Shown: positions 48,401 to 55,394 of the stretch, one piece after another | Layout: each line of letters opens with the position of its first letter | How positions within the stretch are numbered: position 1 is the first letter of the stretch | Assembly: GCF_024112395.2 (NCBI RefSeq) | Contig: NZ_CP078013.2 | Location: 2,480,001 to 2,544,000, forward strand | From: Pseudomonas pergaminensis | GTDB taxonomy: Bacteria > Pseudomonadota > Gammaproteobacteria > Pseudomonadales > Pseudomonadaceae | Direction of reading: 5' to 3' | Length of the DNA stretch: 64,000 bases | The notes under the pieces: model-generated | The model's input: only the letters and a program-made list of their open reading frames with translations | What the model was told of the DNA's origin: nothing | Database searches by the model: none | Position numbers and translations under genes: made by a program

Positions 48401-49913
48401 TGAACGTTTCACTGCCTCGCCGTTCGATTCGGGGGCGCGCTTGTACCGCACGGGTGACCGTGTGCGCCAGCGCGCCGACGGTGTGATCGAATACCTCGGA
48501 CGCCTGGATCACCAGGTCAAGTTGCGTGGCCTGCGTATTGAATTGGGTGAAATCGAAGCGCGGATCCTCGAAACCGCTGAAGTCCAAGAGGCGTCGGTGC
48601 AGGTGGTCGATGACAAGCATCTGGTCGGCTACCTGGTGCTGCAAGCGCCCGGTGAGCACTGGCGCGAACCGCTCAGTGCGCACCTTGCGGCGCATTTACC
48701 CGATTACATGATTCCGGCGCAGTGGGTGTTGCTGGAACAGATGCCCCTGAGCCCGAACGGCAAACTGGACCGCAAGGCCTTGCCCAAGCCCGACGCGTCT
48801 CAGCACCAGCAGGTGTTCCGCGCGCCACACACCGAGCAGGAACAGCGCCTTGCAACGATCTGGGGCGAGGTGCTGGATGTCGAGCGCGTTGGCCTGGATG
48901 ACAACTTCTTTGAACTGGGCGGTCACTCGCTGCTGGTGTTGATGCTCAAGGAACGCATCCGCAAGGCCACCGGCAAGACGCTGTCGGTTAGCCAATTGAT
49001 GCTTAACCCCACGGTCGCTGGGCAGGTGAATTGCCTGGGCAACGGCGCGGGGCAGTCGCTGATCGTCAAGCTCAACAGCCAGACAGAAGGCACGCCGCTG
49101 TTCCTGTTCCACCCAAGCTACGGCTCGGTGCATTGCTACAAGGCAATCGGCCTGGCACTGCGCGAGCGGCTGCCGGTGATGGGCGTGATCTGCCGCGCGT
49201 TGGCCGAGGAGGGCAGCGCCGTACCGAGCTGGCAAGCGATGGTCGAGGACTACACCGGGCAATTGCTCGATGCGTTGCCCGAGGGGCGCTATCGTCTCGC
49301 GGGCTGGTCCATGGGCGGTAACCTGGCCATGGAAGTCGCCTATGCCTTGGAGCAAGCCGGGCGTGAGGTGGAAGTGGTCGGCTGGATCGATGCCTCGCCA
49401 CCGTACTGGCTCAAGGCTTACTGGGACGCAGCGGTGATTGCGGATGACGATGATCTGTCGGTCAACCAGCGCCGCGTTGAACTGTTGCAGGTGATGTTCC
49501 CGGCGTCGAGCCAGCAGATCCGCACCGCCTGGTTGGACAGCCAGGCATTCTTCAGTGATGAAGCGCAGCAATGGCAGGCACTGGGCGCCTGGGCTGAAGA
49601 GGCGTTAGGCGAGACGTTCCGGGAAATCAAGGCAAGCTTGCTTGAAGGGGATGAAGCGCAGATCTCCTGGGAACTGGACCGCACCCTGGGCCAGCGGCTC
49701 AAGGACGCCGACTTCAAACCGCTCAAGGCGCCGATCCGCTGCTGGTGGGCCGCCGGCAGCCGTGCAGGCCAGCATCGCCAATTGATTGAAGCGACCATGG
49801 AGCAGGTGGTGGGCCAGGGGTGTGTCCAACAGTCGGTGCTGATCGACTCCACCCACGATCGCATCATCGATAACGCTGCGTTTGTGCAGAGCTTCGCCGA
49901 TGCGATGAAGTAA
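39498..49913 (+). CDS. pvdD: Pyoverdine peptide synthetase PvdD: Lys, fOHOrn, Ser modules with thioesterase
   Basis: This 3471-residue terminal NRPS has domain order C-A-T-C-A-T-C-A-T-TE. C domains have HH motifs at 170, 1222 and 2280, all L-donor type. A1 (near 647) has Lys code DGEDHGTVVK; A2 (near 1702) has DGEVCGGVTK as in PvdI module 3 (fOHOrn); A3 (near 2758) has Ser code DVWHVSLIDK. Carrier serines are 1038, 2099 and 3144. The C-terminal thioesterase has GWSMGG with Ser3271 and His3453 in STHDR. It finishes and releases the peptide, probably closing a ring between the Lys side chain and the terminal Ser. The start is GTG, preceded by GAGGGG, 10 bp after pvdJ. A clear terminator follows. 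Confidence 0.9.
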   Translation: MQALIESVGSLSAQQKKALAVMLKQQGINLFEIAPVFKRQEGEPLRLSYAQERQWFLWQLEPQSPAYHLPRALRLKGRLDRAALQRSFDSLIARHESLRTYLHEDLDQVLQVVRPELQLDIPLETGDAAQLEAQVQAEVARPFDLQQGPLLRVKLLQVAPDDHVLVLVLHHIVSDGWSMQVMVDELVQLYVAYSQGQDLRLPDLPIQYPDYALWQRSWMEAGEKERQLGYWCERLGGEQPVLELPLDHPRPAVQSYRGARLDIGLDAALVTGLKALAQREGVTLFMLLLASFQTLLYRYSGQSDIRVGVPIANRNRSETERLIGFFVNTQVLKADIDGQMTFSQLLAQVKQRALEAQSHQDLPFEQLVEALQPERSLSHNPLFQVMFNHQTEGRRVRGEQQLPGLAVETLEWDSLSAQFDLSLDTQESPEGIWASLTYATDLFDVATVQRMAEHWQTLLRSVVGRAGNRIAQLAMLVDDEQRRLLQDWNHSAAAFEDLVGVQGLFEAQVQQHPDAVALCLDDQSISYAELNRQANRLAHHLISLGIGPEVLVGVAVERSFDMVVSLLAVLKAGGAYVPLDPQYPRERLLHMLEDSGVRLVLTQAHVSMPLPEGMATLDLADARLALCPERDPQVAVSPQNLAYVIYTSGSTGKPKGVAINHAALTEFSSIAAGYSRLTRDDRVLQFATLNFDGFVEQLYPALTHGATVVLRGPELWDSARLYDEIIAQGITLADLPTAYWNLFLLDCLAAGPRSYGALRQIHIGGEAMPLDGPAQWLNAGLGHVRLLNTYGPTEATVVSSVLDCTAGTELIGATASPIGRSLPGRALYVLGRDLNLAPLGAVGELYIGSRCGLARAYLNRALLTAERFVPDPFGEAGERLYRTGDLARYRADGVIEYVGRVDHQVKIRGFRIELGEIEALLLAQAGVRETLVLAADNQLVAYLVAEQNNAEALKSILREQLPDYMVPAHLIFLERMPLNPNGKLDRQALPKPDASQSQQVWVAPVTELEQQVAAVWADILGAERVGLTDHFFEMGGHSLLAMQVVSRLRHALGREVPLKLMFEQPRLEGFAATLQALEAPEGEQAPPLLAVGREHPLPLSYAQERQWFLWQLDPDSAAYHIPSALRLKGALDVSALQRSFEALVARHESLRTHVQVQPEGARQVIRTDAALPIRLGEVNETDLQAQVEAEIARPFDLQEGPLLRVTLLRLAEDDHVLVLVQHHIVSDGWSMQVMVDEWVQLYAAFSQGRTPDLPGMPIQYADYAVWQRTWMEAGEKARQLDYWRDLLGGEQPVLELPFDHQRPAQQSHRGARLDVALPTTLAAELKALAQAQGVTLFMLLLASFQTLLHRYSGQQDIRVGVPIANRNRVETERLIGFFVNTQVLKADIDGQTTVAQLLAQVKQRALEAQAHQDLPFEQLVEALQPERSLSLNPLFQVMFNYQAEGRTGDEPQALAQLRIEGLAWDRRTAHFDLDLDVQQSPDGLWASLGYATDLFEASTIERMARHWQNLLQAMVADQEQTIAHLNLLDFDEQQHILQLWNQADAGFSAERLVHELVADRARENPQAIAVKFDAQTLSYGELDSQANRLAHALIARGVGPEVRVAIAMPRSAESLVAFLAVMKAGGVYVPLDIEYPRDRLLYMMQDSRAQLLLTHSRALQQLPIPEGLDTLAIDRTDDWADYADTAPEVALDGDNLAYVIYTSGSTGMPKGVAVSHGPLVAHIIATGERYETSPSDCELHFMSFAFDGSHEGWMHPLINGASVLIRDDSLWLPEYTYAQMHRHNVTMAVFPPVYLQQLAEHAERDGNPPKVRVYCFGGDAVAQASYDLAWRALKPTYLFNGYGPTETVVTPLLWKARRGDPCGAVYAPIGTLLGNRSGYVLDSQLNLQPIGVAGELYLGGEGVARGYLERPALTAERFVPDPFGKPGSRVYRSGDLTRGRPDGVVDYLGRVDHQVKIRGFRIELGEIEARLREQDNVGETVVVAQDGPTGKQLVAYVVPAEGSLANETQLRETLRRALKTHLPDYMVPAHFMFLAQMPLTPNGKLDRKSLPQPDTGQSQGVWVEPVTPLQQQVAAIWAQVLGAERIGLNDHFFELGGHSLLAMQVISRVRQLLGREVALRTLFEAPQLEGFVLALQAADQTLAPPMLAVGRDQPLALSFAQERQWFLWQLDPHSAAYHIPSVLRLNGHLDQQALQSSFDALVLRHESLRTQVFQDGERAVQVIRPATALVIARADADAAHLQQQVEAEIARPFDLQSGPLLRVTLLRLTDVEHVLVLVQHHIVTDGWSMQVMVDELVQLYAAYSQGQTPQLPELALQYADYAHWQRQWMAAGERERQLAYWQQLLGGEQPVLELPTANARPALQSYRGASLQLELPPALAAGLNALAQREGVTLFMVLLASFQSLLYRYSGQQDIRVGVPIANRSRVEVERLVGFFVNTQVFKADIDGQLSVGQLLQQVKRRSLDAQSHQDLPFEQLVEALQPERSLSHNPLFQVMFNHQSEAGLMTSGQSLPDLRVEVLDWGSQTAQFDLSLDTQASAEGIHATLTYATDLFAPAVLERMLAHWQNLLWGMLDDPQQRVSQLPLLEPVEQQTLVRQWNATARDYPQQPVHQLIEAQVAQTPDAPALVFAAQRLSYADLNRRANRLAHHLIQAGVGPDVLVGLVVERSIEMVVGLLAVLKAGGAYVPLDPDYPPERLAYMLEDSGVKLLLTQSHLLEQLPRAEGIEYLLLGDSGFEDFPDTNPGLALDGESLAYVIYTSGSTGQPKGAGNRHSALTNRLCWMQEAYHLTPRDTVLQKTPFSFDVSVWEFFWPLMTGARLVVAAPGDHRDPARMVALINAEQVTTLHFVPSMLQAFMQDAAVSSCQSLRRIVCSGEALPVDAQQQVFAKLPAASLYNLYGPTEAAIDVTHWTCVDEQRDTVPIGQPIANLQTYVLDAQLQAVPVGVAGELYLGGLGLARGYHRRPALTAERFTASPFDSGARLYRTGDRVRQRADGVIEYLGRLDHQVKLRGLRIELGEIEARILETAEVQEASVQVVDDKHLVGYLVLQAPGEHWREPLSAHLAAHLPDYMIPAQWVLLEQMPLSPNGKLDRKALPKPDASQHQQVFRAPHTEQEQRLATIWGEVLDVERVGLDDNFFELGGHSLLVLMLKERIRKATGKTLSVSQLMLNPTVAGQVNCLGNGAGQSLIVKLNSQTEGTPLFLFHPSYGSVHCYKAIGLALRERLPVMGVICRALAEEGSAVPSWQAMVEDYTGQLLDALPEGRYRLAGWSMGGNLAMEVAYALEQAGREVEVVGWIDASPPYWLKAYWDAAVIADDDDLSVNQRRVELLQVMFPASSQQIRTAWLDSQAFFSDEAQQWQALGAWAEEALGETFREIKASLLEGDEAQISWELDRTLGQRLKDADFKPLKAPIRCWWAAGSRAGQHRQLIEATMEQVVGQGCVQQSVLIDSTHDRIIDNAAFVQSFADAMK

Positions 49914-49929
49914 CGGTCGGCAGCAACCC

Positions 49930-49962
49930 AAGCCCCTGGCCTCTACGGCCAGGGGCTTTTTT
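49930..49962 (+). terminator. Rho-independent terminator of pvdIJD
   Basis: Arms AAGCCCCTGGCC (49930-49941) and GGCCAGGGGCTT (49947-49958) form a 12-bp GC-rich stem with a 5-nt loop, followed by TTTTTT on the plus strand. It begins 17 bp after the pvdD stop. Confidence 0.92.
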
Positions 49963-49990
49963 GTGCCGGGTGTACGGGCAGGCGCGCACT

Positions 49991-50026
49991 AAAAAGCCCC
50001 TGGTCATTGCGCATGGCCAGGGGCTT
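49991..50026 (-). terminator. Rho-independent terminator of fpvA
   Basis: On the minus strand AAGCCCCTGGCCAT pairs with ATGACCAGGGGCTT, with one mismatch inside the stem, followed by TTTTT (AAAAA at 49991-49995 on the plus strand). The stem is almost the same as that of the neighbouring pvdD terminator. It lies about 26 bp after the fpvA stop. Confidence 0.88.
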
Positions 50027-50051
50027 GGTTGGAACGGCTAGCGTCTATGCA

Positions 50052-52478
50052 TCAGAAGTTCCAGCGGGTACTGAGCATGATGTTACGTGGGTCACCGTAG
50101 TAGACCGAATTGTAGAAGCCGATGTTGGTGTAGTACTTCTTGTCGAAGATGTTGTTGACATTGAGGCTGGCCGATACGTTCTCGGTGACCTGGTAACGGG
50201 CCATCAGGTCCACAAGCCACAGGGGATCCTGGGAGAGTTTATCCTGGCTGCCGGTGGCGTAGTTGTTGGTCAGCACCTTCCAACCCGTACCCTGCCAGCG
50301 CACGCCGCTGCCCAGGGTCAGCTTGTCGAGGGCGCCGGTCAGCTTGTAGCTGGTGTAGATGTTGACTTGGTCTTCCGGTTCCCAGGTCGAAAGTTTTTCA
50401 CCGTCTTTGTCGCGCATGATCTTGTGCGTGTAGCCCGCCTGCAACTGCCAGCCGGGGGCCAGCTCGCCGGAGACTTCCGCTTCATAGCCCTTGGTCTTGG
50501 CCTCGGTGCCCTTGGACGCGTAGTCAAGACCAGGGTAGCTGTCGGGTATGTAGTCATTGTCGTCGATGGCACGGTTTTTCTCGTGTACTTCGAAGTAGGC
50601 GAGGCTGGCGTTGAGGCGGCCATCGAAGAACTCGCCCTTGAAGCCGACCTCATAGTTCTTGCCTTCATCCGGTTCGATCGGCTTGTTATTGCGGTCGCGG
50701 TAGTCGTCCTGAGGCAGGTAGATCTCGGTGAAGCTGGCATAGGCCGAGAGGTTCTCGGTGAAGTCGTAGGTTAGCCCGGCGTAAGGCACGACCTTGCCGG
50801 TGTCCTTGACCTGGCTGGTGCCGCTGACCTCGTAGTTGTTGACTCGGGTACCCAAGATCAAGTGCCAGTCATCGGCCAGGCTGAAGCGGCCGGTGATGTA
50901 CTGGGCGCTCTGGCGAGTCAGCTCGTCGTTGCGCTTGGTCTGCGGGCCACGGTCAGGTTTGGGGGCGTCGCCGTCCCAATCGAAGTAATCGTGGCTGTTG
51001 TTGTAGTTGGTGGCGTTGGTGTAGTCGCGGCCTAGCCAGCGGGAGCGCGAGACCGAGGCGCCGACCACCAGTTCATGCTCGCGGCCGAACAGGCTGAACG
51101 GCCCGGTGGCGTACAGGTCGCCGGTGTCGCTGGTGGTCTCGCCGTTGTAGGTACGCGTAAGCAGCGAAGCCTTGCCGGTGGCTGCGTTCGGTGCTAACAG
51201 GGCGGACAACGGTGCCTTGTAGCCGTTGATCTGGTGGTTGTACTGCGCCTTGCCAACCCAGCCGTTATCGAACGTATGTTCCAGGGTCGCGAAGCCGGTA
51301 CGGGTGTACTGGGCCCACTTGCTGTACTTGGCGCCGTTGTTGAACGAACGCGAGGTGCTGATGCGGTTGCCCTCGGAGTCATACAGCGACGCCGCCCCTG
51401 ACCAGCTGGAACCTTGTGGGTCGCTGTCCTGGTAGTCACCGCCGACGGTCAGCAGAGTGTCCGGCGCCAGATCGAATTCCAGGATGCCGTAGTACACGTT
51501 GGTCTTGCGCTGGTAGTGATCGAGGAACGTGTGTTTGTCCTGGTAGGCCGCCACTGCACGGCCGCGCACGTTGCCGGATTCGGTGAGCGGACCGCTCACA
51601 TCCACTTCCGAGCGGTAGTTGTCCCAGGAACCGGCGCCCAGGTCGATGTAGCCCTTGAATTCCGAGGTCGGCTTCTTGCGGACCATGTTGATGGTGCCGC
51701 CAGGGCCACCGGCGCCGGTCAGCAGGCCGGTCGCGCCCTTGAGGATTTCGACGCGGTCGTAGATCACTGTATCGGTCAGGGTGTGGCCGGACGAATACTG
51801 GGCGTCTTGCAGGATGGGAATGCCATCGTACTGGAAGTTCTGGATGGCAAAGCCACGGGAGAAGTAGCTGGTGCGTTCGCTGTCATACGCGGCAACAGTG
51901 ATGCCGGGGGTATGGCGCATCACGTCGTCGATCGACTTGAGGTTGAAGTCATCCATGGCCTGGCGGGTCACCACCGAGATCGATTGCGGCGTCTCCCGTG
52001 GCGTCAGCACCATGCGGGTCGCGGTCGCGATGGTCCCGGGCGTATAGGAACCCGAACCTTCGGTAATGGTGCCGAGCTGGTTGGCGGTCACCTGGGTGGC
52101 GCCCAGCTCCAGGGCGGACGAGCGGCCGGCAGTCAGTGTCATTGTGTTGCCCTGCAGGTCGAAGTCCACGCCGGTGCCGGTGAGCAGCGTGGTCATGGCC
52201 TGGCCAGGCTGCAACTTGCCCTTGACCTTGTGGCTGCGTTTGCCTTCGACGTCGGTCGGGCTGTACAGCACTTGCAGGTTGGCCTGCTTACCAAATTCTT
52301 GAAGAGCGCTACCCAGCGACTGTGCAGGGACATTCAGCTCGATCTCCTGCGCCTGAACATAACCTGCCACTGGCAGCGTCAGCGCAACGGCTATAGCGCC
52401 TGGTAGTACGCGGGTGTTCAAGAGGCGGCGCATGGAGAGTGCCTTGCTCAAGGGACTCAGACCAAATGTTGCTGGCAT
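50052..52478 (-). CDS. fpvA: TonB-dependent ferripyoverdine receptor and signal transducer FpvA
   Basis: This 808-residue outer-membrane receptor takes up the iron-loaded siderophore. The N-terminal signal peptide ends near VQAQ (about residue 43). It is followed by an STN signalling domain (about 45-120, IELNVPAQSLGSALQEFGKQ), which contacts the anti-sigma factor FpvR, then a plug (RETPQSISVVTRQAMDDF) and a beta-barrel ending in Trp-Asn-Phe, the usual C-terminal aromatic signature. The STN domain shows it is a transducer, not a simple receptor. Receptor specificity should match the peptide made by the adjacent synthetases. An internal ATG at 52433 (MRRLLNT) would also give a good signal peptide; I kept 52478 because AGAAGAG lies at proper distance. 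It is 109 bp downstream of pvdE. Confidence 0.92.
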   Translation of the reverse strand: MPATFGLSPLSKALSMRRLLNTRVLPGAIAVALTLPVAGYVQAQEIELNVPAQSLGSALQEFGKQANLQVLYSPTDVEGKRSHKVKGKLQPGQAMTTLLTGTGVDFDLQGNTMTLTAGRSSALELGATQVTANQLGTITEGSGSYTPGTIATATRMVLTPRETPQSISVVTRQAMDDFNLKSIDDVMRHTPGITVAAYDSERTSYFSRGFAIQNFQYDGIPILQDAQYSSGHTLTDTVIYDRVEILKGATGLLTGAGGPGGTINMVRKKPTSEFKGYIDLGAGSWDNYRSEVDVSGPLTESGNVRGRAVAAYQDKHTFLDHYQRKTNVYYGILEFDLAPDTLLTVGGDYQDSDPQGSSWSGAASLYDSEGNRISTSRSFNNGAKYSKWAQYTRTGFATLEHTFDNGWVGKAQYNHQINGYKAPLSALLAPNAATGKASLLTRTYNGETTSDTGDLYATGPFSLFGREHELVVGASVSRSRWLGRDYTNATNYNNSHDYFDWDGDAPKPDRGPQTKRNDELTRQSAQYITGRFSLADDWHLILGTRVNNYEVSGTSQVKDTGKVVPYAGLTYDFTENLSAYASFTEIYLPQDDYRDRNNKPIEPDEGKNYEVGFKGEFFDGRLNASLAYFEVHEKNRAIDDNDYIPDSYPGLDYASKGTEAKTKGYEAEVSGELAPGWQLQAGYTHKIMRDKDGEKLSTWEPEDQVNIYTSYKLTGALDKLTLGSGVRWQGTGWKVLTNNYATGSQDKLSQDPLWLVDLMARYQVTENVSASLNVNNIFDKKYYTNIGFYNSVYYGDPRNIMLSTRWNF

Positions 52479-52511
52479 GGGTGAATTCTCTTCTAGGTAT
52501 TAAGTGGGCAG

Positions 52512-52546
52512 ATTATAAGTATTTGTTGGGGTTGGTTCTCATTACC
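52512..52546 (-). promoter_or_regulatory. fpvA promoter region with Fur-like box
   Basis: On the minus strand a sequence starting GGTAATGAGAACC (52528-52546) matches the 19-bp Fur consensus at 12 positions. A perfect TATAAT follows (52512-52517), 34 bp before the fpvA ATG. No TAAAT-N16-CGT box is present in this gap. The site therefore suggests Fur control, possibly together with FpvI; the -35 element is not clear. Confidence 0.45.
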
Positions 52547-52587
52547 ACTAGTGAGACGTTCCTACCTGAAGAAACCGGAAAAGAAAT

Positions 52588-54240
52588 TCACGCGGGTTCC
52601 ATTTCATACACCACCTGGCCCGCACTCAGGCGCACCAACTGGTCGGCAATATCGAAATAGCGGTCGTCATGACTGATCACGATGATGGTCTTGCCCAGGC
52701 GCTTGAGGTCCGGCAGCAGCTCGGTGTAGAAGACGCGGCGGAAGGCCGGGTCCTGGTCGGCGGCCCATTCGTCGAACACCAGTACCGGGCGTTCCTCCAG
52801 CCAGGCATTCACCAGGGCCAGGCGTTTGCGCTGGCCAGTGGAGAGGTCGGTGGTGCTGAACACGCCGTCCTTGACGCTGACCTTGTGCGCGATTTCCAGG
52901 CGTTCCAGGTACTTGGCGGCACTGTCCAGCGATTGTGTGGCGCTGCCTTGGACCAGGTCATCGAACAGGTAGTAATCGGCGAAAACCGTGGTGAACAGCT
53001 GGCGGTAGTCGTCGCGTGCCGGGTCGGTCACGGTTTCGCCGTTGAGGCGGATTTCGCCGGCGTGGGGTTGATACAGGCCCAGCAACAGCTTGATCAGGGT
53101 GGTCTTGCCGCAGCCGTTTTCGCCGACGATAAATACGATATCGCCCTGCTTGATGCTCAGGTTGATCGGTCCCAGGTGGAACGGCTGGCTGCCTTCCACC
53201 GGCGGCGGGCTGTACGTCACGCCGCGCAATTCCAGGCTGTTGACCACCGGCGTCGGGGCTTCGCTGCCATCCATCAGCAAGTGCGGCTCGGGGGATGAGA
53301 AGCGGTCGGACAGCTCGGTAATGCGCGCAAAGGCAATCCGCGCCTTGCCGATGATCGGCAAGTAACCCACCACATGCTCCAGCGGGCCTTTCATGTACAG
53401 CAATACCAGCACGAAGCCGGTGATCACCGCCGGGTCGGGGTTGGGGTTGTAGGCCTGCATGGCGAGGGCCAGGCCAATGACCACGAAGAACAGCATCGAG
53501 CCAAAGGTCTTGGCGACGATATAGATGTTCACCGAGCGCACCTGGATATCGCTGATGCGGTCGGCGGTTTCCTGGATGCGGTGGGTGTTCATGCGATAGC
53601 GGCGTGGGCGGTGGATGCGCAGTTCCTTGGCGCCCGAGGCGATCGCGGAGTAGTAGCGTTGCAGTTCGTCTTCCTGGTCGCGGGCTTCGTCGAAACCGCG
53701 GATGCCCTTGTGCCCGGCAACAAATTGCACGCTGCTGCCGATGGCGATGGCCACGATCATCATCAGGAACATCGGCACCGACAGGTACGCCAGGTAGCCC
53801 AGGCACCCGAGGGTGACGGTGGTGGCGATGGCCAACGGGGTGAACGCAAAGGAAAAATCGCTGATGGTGTCGACGTCGTGGGTCAGCACCGGAATCAACC
53901 GGTGGGAGCGATACCGCTCAATCTGCTCGATGGGCGCTGACAGCACCTTTTCACCGAGGTCCTTGCGCAGCGCGGCGATAATCCGCTGGCCCACATAGTT
54001 GGTGCCGATATCGGAGACGATCGAACTGGTCAGTGCCAACACGCACAACGCCGCAAACGTCAGGATCACCCCCTGCGTCATCCCGGTGGACGAGTGCAGG
54101 GCGTTATTGATGGTTGCCAGCAACAACGTGATGGCCAGGCCGCCGGCCATGCCCAGGGTGACGGAGACGATCACAATGGTGCGAAAGGGCCTGAGCAATG
54201 CGAGCAAACCGTTGAAGGCGCCGCGCTTGGGGTCGGTCAT
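52588..54240 (-). CDS. pvdE: Pyoverdine precursor ABC exporter PvdE
   Basis: This 550-residue fused ABC transporter has an N-terminal membrane domain (about residues 1-310, six helices) and a C-terminal ATPase domain. Walker A GENGCGKTT is near 373-381, the signature LSTGQRKR near 466, and Walker B LVFDEWAADQDP follows. It moves the cytoplasmic precursor ferribactin to the periplasm for maturation. I chose the ATG at 54240 (MTDPKRGAFNG), preceded by GGGAAG; the frame extends 20 codons further upstream without a ribosome site. An exact PvdS box lies 61 bp upstream. Order and orientation relative to fpvA and pvdF are as in P. aeruginosa. Confidence 0.92.
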   Translation of the reverse strand: MTDPKRGAFNGLLALLRPFRTIVIVSVTLGMAGGLAITLLLATINNALHSSTGMTQGVILTFAALCVLALTSSIVSDIGTNYVGQRIIAALRKDLGEKVLSAPIEQIERYRSHRLIPVLTHDVDTISDFSFAFTPLAIATTVTLGCLGYLAYLSVPMFLMMIVAIAIGSSVQFVAGHKGIRGFDEARDQEDELQRYYSAIASGAKELRIHRPRRYRMNTHRIQETADRISDIQVRSVNIYIVAKTFGSMLFFVVIGLALAMQAYNPNPDPAVITGFVLVLLYMKGPLEHVVGYLPIIGKARIAFARITELSDRFSSPEPHLLMDGSEAPTPVVNSLELRGVTYSPPPVEGSQPFHLGPINLSIKQGDIVFIVGENGCGKTTLIKLLLGLYQPHAGEIRLNGETVTDPARDDYRQLFTTVFADYYLFDDLVQGSATQSLDSAAKYLERLEIAHKVSVKDGVFSTTDLSTGQRKRLALVNAWLEERPVLVFDEWAADQDPAFRRVFYTELLPDLKRLGKTIIVISHDDRYFDIADQLVRLSAGQVVYEMEPA

Positions 54241-54300
54241 AAATACTTCCCGGAAAATGAAAAAGAGGGGGCTGGGCACACAGACCCTTACCCATGACAA

Positions 54301-54324
54301 ACGAAGGATTGGCGCGACTATTTA
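54301..54324 (-). promoter_or_regulatory. PvdS box (iron-starvation promoter) of pvdE
   Basis: On the minus strand TAAAT (54320-54324), 16 bp, CGT (54301-54303). This matches the established PvdS consensus exactly, including a preceding GC (GCTAAAT). It directs transcription toward pvdE and possibly fpvA. Confidence 0.9.
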
Positions 54325-54355
54325 GCTCGGCGTGCCCGGCGGTGGCGGTGATGGA

Positions 54356-54379
54356 TAAATTGGGCGGGGCCTGGTTCGT
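54356..54379 (+). promoter_or_regulatory. PvdS box (iron-starvation promoter) of pvdF
   Basis: TAAAT (54356-54360), 16 bp, CGT (54377-54379), 61 bp before the pvdF ATG. It is divergent from the pvdE box, with the two -35 elements 31 bp apart. Confidence 0.9.
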
Positions 54380-54440
54380 TCTTGTGGTGTAGGCGCACGC
54401 GTATTGGCGCGTGCCTGATCTATCCAGCGAGAGCGAGACA

Positions 54441-55271
54441 ATGACGAAAAAGAATCTGGTGTACGTATGGTCCCTGCGCAATGCCGCGGCCGACAAGGCC
54501 GGGCAGCCGGTGGCGTACAAGGACCACGAGCGCTACATGATGTCGGTGCTGGAATCCCTGGCGGGGGCGCTGAACGACACGCCGCTCGGCGATGCGTACA
54601 ACCTGGTGGGGGTGGTGTACGACGATGACGAGCAGAACCCGCGTGACCAGCAATTGGTCCGTGACTACGGTTTTGCCTACCAGCCGGGGCGCCAGTGGCT
54701 GTACCCGGCCGACCTGCGGGTGCAGGGGCGCCTGGTCAATGATTTGCTGCTGAGCGTGCCGTCCACTTATCGGCGCCTGCCACGGGGCAGCGCGGAACAC
54801 ATCGCCGGCAAGCAGGACTTCGAACGCCGTCTGCACGACACGCTGGTGGAATTGAAGGCCGATATCGTGGTGCTGGACGGCCTGCTGGTGATCCTCGACG
54901 AGCTGGTACGCCCCGGAGCGCCGTTTGCCCGTCGCATCATGAACATCCACCCGGGCATTACCCGCATCGAGTCGCCTTACGAGCGCCGGGGCGCCTATGC
55001 AACCTGGAACGCCCTGTACGGCGCGCGTGGGCTGACGGTCACGGACTGGGCCACCAAGGCCACGACGCCTTCGGAACCGCTGTACCTCACCGGCGCCTCG
55101 TTCCACTACGTGGACAACGGCATCGATTCGGGCGAAGTGTTCCACGACGTGCTCAAGACCGAGATCTCGCCGGACGACACCATCCTCGAACTGCGCTGGA
55201 ACAACTTCAACAACAGCCTGTTCCCGGCGTTGCATGAAGGGTTGGCGTTGCTGGCGCAGAAGGGAATCTAA
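54441..55271 (+). CDS. pvdF: N5-hydroxyornithine formyltransferase PvdF
   Basis: This 276-residue cytoplasmic enzyme transfers a formyl group to N5-hydroxyornithine, giving the fOHOrn used by two modules of the adjacent synthetases. It has the GART-like formyltransferase core with the catalytic NIHPGITR block (about residues 169-176), DGLLVILDELV before it and HYVDNGIDSGEVFH after it. I chose the ATG at 54441 (MTKKNLVYVWSLR), preceded by GAGAG; the frame extends ten codons further upstream. It is transcribed from its own PvdS promoter and ends 18 bp before a REPIN. The hydroxylase PvdA that makes its substrate is not in the window. Confidence 0.92.
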   Translation: MTKKNLVYVWSLRNAAADKAGQPVAYKDHERYMMSVLESLAGALNDTPLGDAYNLVGVVYDDDEQNPRDQQLVRDYGFAYQPGRQWLYPADLRVQGRLVNDLLLSVPSTYRRLPRGSAEHIAGKQDFERRLHDTLVELKADIVVLDGLLVILDELVRPGAPFARRIMNIHPGITRIESPYERRGAYATWNALYGARGLTVTDWATKATTPSEPLYLTGASFHYVDNGIDSGEVFHDVLKTEISPDDTILELRWNNFNNSLFPALHEGLALLAQKGI

Positions 55272-55289
55272 GCGGGCACGGTTAAGAAT

Positions 55290-55377
55290 GTGGGAGCGGG
55301 CTTGCTCGCGAATGCGGTGTGTCAGTCAATGAATATGTCGACTGACACACCGCATTCGCGAGCAAGCCCGCTCCCAC
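55290..55377. repeat. REPIN with long perfect arms
   Basis: Two 38-bp arms (55290-55327 and 55340-55377) are perfectly complementary around a 12-nt loop; ends read GTGGGAGCGGGCTTGCTC. It fills the gap between the convergent pvdF and pvdO genes and probably acts as a two-way transcription stop. Confidence 0.9.
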
Positions 55378-55394
55378 ATTAGATCTCCTGGGTG

